Source: Diogma glabrata (lineage: Eukaryota > Arthropoda > Insecta > Diptera > Cylindrotomidae). Taken from it: a DNA stretch of 64,000 nt. Of the stretch, positions 58,441 through 64,000 are shown piece after piece (position 1 is the stretch's first letter; each line of letters starts with the position of its first letter). Under the pieces are notes generated by a model, which searched no databases, was not told the DNA's origin, and saw nothing but the letters and a program-made list of their open reading frames with translations. Location of the stretch: the NCBI GenBank assembly GCA_963693315.1, contig OY856186.1:70888019-70952018 (forward strand). The letters run 5' to 3'. Made by a program: the position numbers and the translations under genes.

Positions 58441-60379
58441 ATTCGACTGAAAATAAAACACAAACATTTAAATAAAACAAAATAATTGATAACACGAACA
58501 TGAATCAAATTTAGTAATCTTGATTCAATTTTCTTCAAATCGCGTCAGGGTCACCAATTATATAAAATTAAACCCGAAATGTTTTTCTTTTTTTATTTTT
58601 ATTTTATGAAATAGAGATATTGATATAGATATAAAGACATTATTATGACAATATTGACAATACTAATTTTTTAAACAAAATCAAATGTAGCAAAAAAACA
58701 CCATAGCCTAGCATTCAACCTGTACCAAAATGGCTTTCCGACTTCTTGTTGATTATTATTGTGTCTTTTATTACTGAAATTTTCGATATTGTTTCTTCTT
58801 TCCTTAAAGCACAACGATACCATAAGACTAACCTCCAGATATAAACATAGACTAAACATGATTTATTGCATTTGTAACTAGTTCTATTGAACGAAATGAA
58901 AACCTTAAATTAATAAAAGAAAACTAATAAATTCTAATTCTGATTATGGTTTAATTAAGAATTTTGGTTTGAAAACCTTTTCTAATAAATTTTAGAAGAA
59001 ATCGAAATATTTATGTCATTTGGGTATCTAGTAAAAATGTATATGTGTAACTTAATTTATTAAGTTTTGTTATGATGAAAAAATGAATGTCTTGCCCAAA
59101 AACAAATGGAACGAAAACGATTTATCCTTTTATGATAATTTTAGCACACAAATTGACCAAATTGATTTTTCAAACCAAATTCAATCTTCGATGATTACAG
59201 AAAGCATATTTTATTATACAAAAACAACGATTTTTTTTAAGGTTCATGGTTTATGTTGAAAATTCTTTTAGAATCAACGAAGCAGAGATAAACATTCAAG
59301 AAAAAACGATACTCTCAGTCAGATTCCTTTTTAGTTTTTACATTATTTATGAATGCCATGAGTAAGATTTCTCTTTATAATAATTTATAAATATTTATAA
59401 AGAAATTTTATTTCACTGGAAAAGAACATAAAGTATATTCAACTCCAAATACGTGGTTTCAAGAGCTCGATTCTTATTCTGTTTAAAGATTACTTAAAAT
59501 TGTTGAATGAAAATTAAATTAGTAGATTTTTATATTTTAACTAGAATGCTGATGTATCTATTACATTTAGAAAATTTGTGTACGTTTTTTATGCCATTAA
59601 AGCTTCTGATTTTTAAAACAAACACTTGAACCTTCTTTGAATTTGAATGAAAATGTTGAAAGCACTTATTTAATTTAGGTTTTATGAAATTCAGAGTTGC
59701 TCTCAGAGTTCAGAATTGCTCTCATAGTAAAAATCAAGAAATTTTTTATGAAAAACTACAAAAACCAATTAAACTTTTTACTTTATTAAAAATTTGGTCT
59801 ATTAAATTAGAAAGAAAACTTCTAATGTTTTCACAGCCAGTTTTTTGTTTCAACTTTTGATTTTCAGAACATGCTGCAAATGCAATCGGCATAGTGTACG
59901 AGTAAATATGGTTCTCAGACACCCCCCACAAAAATTCTATTTGGTGTAAAAAACACTAGGTAATTTTTTTTAAATTAAAAAGAACAAGTGCAGCAAAATC
60001 ATCGAGGTTGATTTTTTGATAAAATATTAGGTTTTCTAAATATCTCGTGAAATATGCCGATTTAAAAAAAAATCATACAAACATTTTTGTAGGAAATTGA
60101 ATTCTCTACAGAGCAGGTTCTGGTCATTTTATTTCCTAAACGGTTACTTCTGATGATATTTCGAAAAAACTTCTAAATCTTCGTAATTTATTAACAACAT
60201 AATAGAACATAAAGATGACGAAAAAGTACTGATTTTCTTCTTCCAATATAAAATAAAATAAATAAGAATATAATCGTAAAAAGTAAAAACAAAATTATTT
60301 GTATATAGAGTAAAGTATTTCTTCATGGAGCTCACCACTATAAATAGTTCCAAAACGCTCCACTAATGTCAGGAATAGA
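58441..60379. other. AT-rich DNA, no feature recognised
   Basis: No coding motif, repeat partner or RNA gene was seen. Confidence 0.55.
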
Positions 60380-60720
60380 TGAAGAGTGGTTGTTGATTTT
60401 AAAAACATAATAAAATCACGATAAACAATGTGTTGCAATTACCAAGTGTTCCAAAAATATTTAAACAGCTTGGAAAAGCAAATTATTTCAGAGCATTTGA
60501 TCTTGTAGAAGGTTATCATCAAGTGGTCATGAATCCTGAGGACAAATAAAAATAATGTTTAACAGTATAATAGTCACTGCCATTTTTGACGAATCCTATT
60601 CGGTTTAAAGAAAGCTTCGGCAAGGTTCCAAAGGTTGATGAATCATGCCCTAAATAGTCCTGAGGGAGTATAATACTTTGTATACCAGAACGATGTAGTT
60701 GCATAAATCGAACCAACCTA
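60380..60720 (+). pseudogene. Ty3/gypsy RT fragment
   Basis: Plus-strand frames read LPSVPKIFKQLGKANYFRAF then DLVEGYHQVVMNPED. After stops in another frame come ASARFQRLMNHALNSPEG and YQNDVVA, the last where Y-x-DD would stand. This is the fingers/palm of a Ty3/gypsy RT from a different family than 51.4-54.7 kb. Only about 110 codons remain. Confidence 0.8.
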
Positions 60721-63226
60721 TCGTTGTCTTAAATAATGCTTAGAGGCATTGCTGTGATAAATGTATATAAATATAAATACACCATTTCAGATTAAAACAT
60801 GACGGAAAAGTTACAATACATATTGAAAATGATAGTTATTGAAAGAAATGTTGGAAGTCGTACAATAAATAGAGTGTGTTTCTCGACCAAACAGTGCTTG
60901 TTTGGCGTTGTTTTTTTTTTTTAGATAATTCAGAACAAGTAAGTATATTCTAAACTTTCTCATTTTAAGAGATCAAATTAATTTTTTTATTTAAAAACAT
61001 AAACTGTTGCGCATATTAAATTATCATTCCAGTATTAAAAGCAAACCATTATTTTTCAGTTCTAGTTGCAAAAGACTATGTATATGAAAGATAGCTTTAA
61101 TCAATTAGTAAAATCAAAAAATTAAATCAAAATAATCACGAATAATCTCAAAAGCCTAATTTTTTAGAATTCAACACTTTCAACTTTTCTAAAAAACGAT
61201 ATCTTAGTTAGCAGTAATTAGTCCAGAAAACATCTCAGAAACCCCCTTAATTTAGGTAAAACTTCTTCTCAATAATTGCAACTGAAGCACGATCGAATAT
61301 TTTCCAACCCAACCCAAATATTTAGCAAAACGCTCCTTTTCGGGCTAAGATTGTGTTTCCTCGTTTCATCAAATGACATAATATGACTTAAAGCTATTGG
61401 AGATTTAAATAAACAAGTACTCGTGAGTTTTCTCCCCTTTGTCAAATTTTTTTAAAGACAATTTAGATCACCGCCTCCGGCTAAAGAATTTAAAAAAGAA
61501 ATATTGAAAGCGGCAGTTTTTTTTAGTTATCGGCACACATGACGGCCGGGTGACCGGCAGACAGACGGAACATTTTTTTTTGCTCATGTAAACGTCTAAT
61601 GATGCAAAACGTCGTGAAATACCAAAAAAATTGAAGCTAAAATTTTGAACATTTTTCTCGAGATTGTAATACTTTGGTTTTTCAGTATTCAATTCAACTA
61701 ATACAAGTGAGCAACAAGTGTTAGAATCCCACCTTTACCTATTGGACATCAATGACAAATAAAAACGAAATTAAAACATAAGACCAACCAACAAATGTTA
61801 ACATAAAGATGACTTTCAAATCTCTTAAAATTTTCATAGTCAATTTTTTTCCAAGTTTCAATGTTTATAATTTACCTACATTTACATAGAATATACCACT
61901 TGCACATATTACTTATTGTGGCTTTTGTTTTTGTTCTAGTTAAATTCTGACATATTTATTTCTAAAATGATAAATGTTAGAAAACCAAATAATATATGTG
62001 CAATAATAAAAACGTTTTCGGTTAGGGTCATTTTAACCAAATAATTTAAATTATTTTATAGGAAATTGTTAAGCAAATTTTTATTAGGGTTACTCTTACG
62101 AGAGAATCATAAGTAGAACACAATGAAAACGGTTTATGTTTTGATAAATTAATTAACGAAAACGTAAATAATAAATTAATATCGTCCATTTATTTTATCA
62201 AATTTTTGTCGGAATAAAGTTTGAAAAATTTGTATGGATTATGTAGAATTTAGAATTTATAATTATAGAATTTTTGTTTACTTTCAAGAACAGGGAAATT
62301 TTTTTTTGTTTTAAAAATGACACAAAAACATAGACTTATAGTCCCTGTTTCTAACGATTTTTATTAAGAGAAAGATATCAAATATGTACAACAATGTTGC
62401 TTCATAATTCATGTTTATACTGTGATACAAATAGCAAGCCTTTGTAATGACTATCATATTCATTTCTTACGAGAAAAATCTATTTCCTTAAATTATCAGT
62501 TTATGCAACATAACAATTCATATTTAATCTATGTTTTACTTTGATTTAGATTTGCATCACGAAACAAATATTATGAAACATAATTTTGAAAAATTTTCAA
62601 ATTATCCTTTATTTTATTATTCCTATTATCCTTAATATACTTCAGTTCATTATTATGCTATAAAAATACAAGTAAGAATGGATGTATATTGAAGTCAATG
62701 GCATCTATGAATTTCCTTTTCTTTCAAAGATAAGCCACATAAGAGGGTAAAACAATTCAAATAAATAAAATTATAAATGAAAATAAATGTAATACGGATT
62801 GTAAAAAAATTATAACATAGGATAAAAAAATTCCACTCATAATGGAAATATCCTGAAAAAAATTGAAAATGGTCGCATCATAAAATTTAACTATAATCTT
62901 AACTAAACTGTGACACATTCTTTGTTGGTTTTTTCTTGATTACACGATTGGACAAAGAAACACGTGCGATTATAAAATTTATTCAAAGTATCAAATTATT
63001 GGACACATTTTCTGCTTAAAAAAAACTTAAAAAAAATTGTTATCCCCTGAAAAGTCGTAAAATTTAAATAAAACGAAACGACACCAAAACATAAACAAAC
63101 AATTATTATATAATAAAAAATGTCTGATCTCAAGAGGCACAATGGCTGTAAAAACCATTATTTATCATATTTTCTTTCTTCCTTTTTCTTGAAAACGTGA
63201 ATTGAAGGATGTGAAAATATGCAGGA
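60721..63226. other. AT-rich DNA, no feature recognised
   Basis: No gene. A small GC-richer patch near 61470-61560 (CGGCCGGGTGACCGGCAGAC) looks like repeat debris. Confidence 0.5.
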
Positions 63227-63285
63227 ATTGTTCGTGTTGTTATTGTTATGTGAGACGCCAACATAACAATAATAACACGAACAAT
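63227..63285. other. Near-perfect hairpin, 25-bp stem, 9-nt loop
   Basis: ATTGTTCGTGTTGTTATTGT... pairs with ...ACAATAATAACACGAACAAT at 24 of 25 positions around the loop GAGACGCCA. Pairing can extend outward through ATGC/GCAT after a bulge. It could be a tiny foldback or a small-RNA precursor. Confidence 0.6.
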
Positions 63286-63386
63286 GCATAATAATTAAAT
63301 GTCGATTAAGTTGGAAATAAAAACGACCAAAATGTTTTGTTTTGAATAACAAATACATGTAAAAGAGCCGATAAATTTTTGGGAAC

Positions 63387-64000
63387 AAAATAGTACATTA
63401 TGATGCAAGGACATAAAGCTAAGGTTTTTGGACGTATGTGGAGCTTGCGAATCGAGGCGCTAACCGAGATTTACACCCACATTAAGTCCAAAATGGCCTA
63501 CGTCCGTGCATCATATACTATTTTTTAATCGTCGCAAGCAAAATATTTATAAAAAATTGTTTGTTCTAAATCAAAATTAAAAAGTTTATAAATTTTGAAA
63601 TAAAAATCTGTTGAACAAGTAGTCTTTGACTAATATATTTGTTATTTCTGTTCAAACAAATCGTATAACTATGACAACAAAGAATAACAGATATTTTAAT
63701 TGGATTACGAAATTTGGAATCGAAAGGTTGTTTGATAAAAATTTCTATTTTTTATTGAATTCAAACAAATACAAATGTTTTTTGCTTTTTGGACAACAAA
63801 ATATATGGTTAAAAAGTGACACTTTAAGACCGCAAATAACAGTAATAAAGTAGCACTTAAATATGTAGGCGAATAAAAAGTATTTGTTATTCGCCAACAT
63901 ATTAAAGTGGTACTTTATTACAGTGATTTGCGGCCGTAAAGGGCCACTTTTTACCATAAATTTTGTTGTCATAGTTACGTCCAAAAACGCAAAAAGCAGT
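63387..64000. repeat. Foldback repeat, copy 2, running off the window
   Basis: 63387-63885 matches 26296-26812, including the apex CGAGGCGCTAACCGAG (63453-63468). From about 63890 the sequence turns round: GCCAACATATTAAAGTGGTAC and what follows is the reverse complement of 63660-63875. The element therefore has long inverted arms; the right arm is cut by the window edge. Confidence 0.8.

Overview
This is an A+T-rich eukaryotic window, most likely from an insect or another arthropod. The evidence is two BEL/Pao LTR retrotransposons, Ty3/gypsy and non-LTR retrotransposon debris, mariner-type and other TIR/MITE insertions, and foldback elements. I found no host protein gene, tRNA or rRNA that I could defend. 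The only intact long reading frame is the 1732-residue polyprotein of a BEL element.

Layout. 1-9.5 kb is non-coding: a dispersed repeat with a five-copy tandem array (1-1490), small tandem repeats, and a two-copy 346-bp duplication (7274-7966). 9.5-24.5 kb is a nested retrotransposon. An older BEL element (LTRs 9502-9841 and 24195-24534, 5-bp target duplication ACATA) carries a broken gag-pol. It was hit by a young intact BEL element (11142-18251, duplication TATAC, almost identical LTRs) and by a 680-bp PIF/Harbinger-like element (22730-23409) inside its integrase. 24.5-40 kb is a graveyard of MITEs, palindromes, non-LTR fragments (endonuclease piece near 28 kb, RT C-terminus near 38.9 kb) and an 8-bp minisatellite. 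40.4-48.2 kb holds two TIR transposons: 40451-42841 with perfect 31-bp ends, and 44917-48136 with ends starting CACTCAGAG. The second sits inside a 99-bp palindromic repeat, and another copy of that repeat shows the empty site. 48.5-49.6 kb is a second copy of the repeat at position 1. 51.4-55.2 kb is a degraded Ty3/gypsy element. 55-64 kb is mostly anonymous AT-rich DNA with a few retroelement scraps and, at the right edge, a second copy of the foldback repeat at 26.3 kb.

The most unusual pattern is a set of six hairpins (two at 26.3/63.4 kb, two at 37.2/37.7 kb, one each at 46.6 and 47.2 kb). Their long stems are unrelated from type to type, but their GC-rich apical loops share a CGAG...GCTA...CG core. 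The only genes that clearly act together are the retrotransposon functions (Gag, protease, RT, RNase H, integrase) inside the young BEL polyprotein; everything else coding-like is broken.
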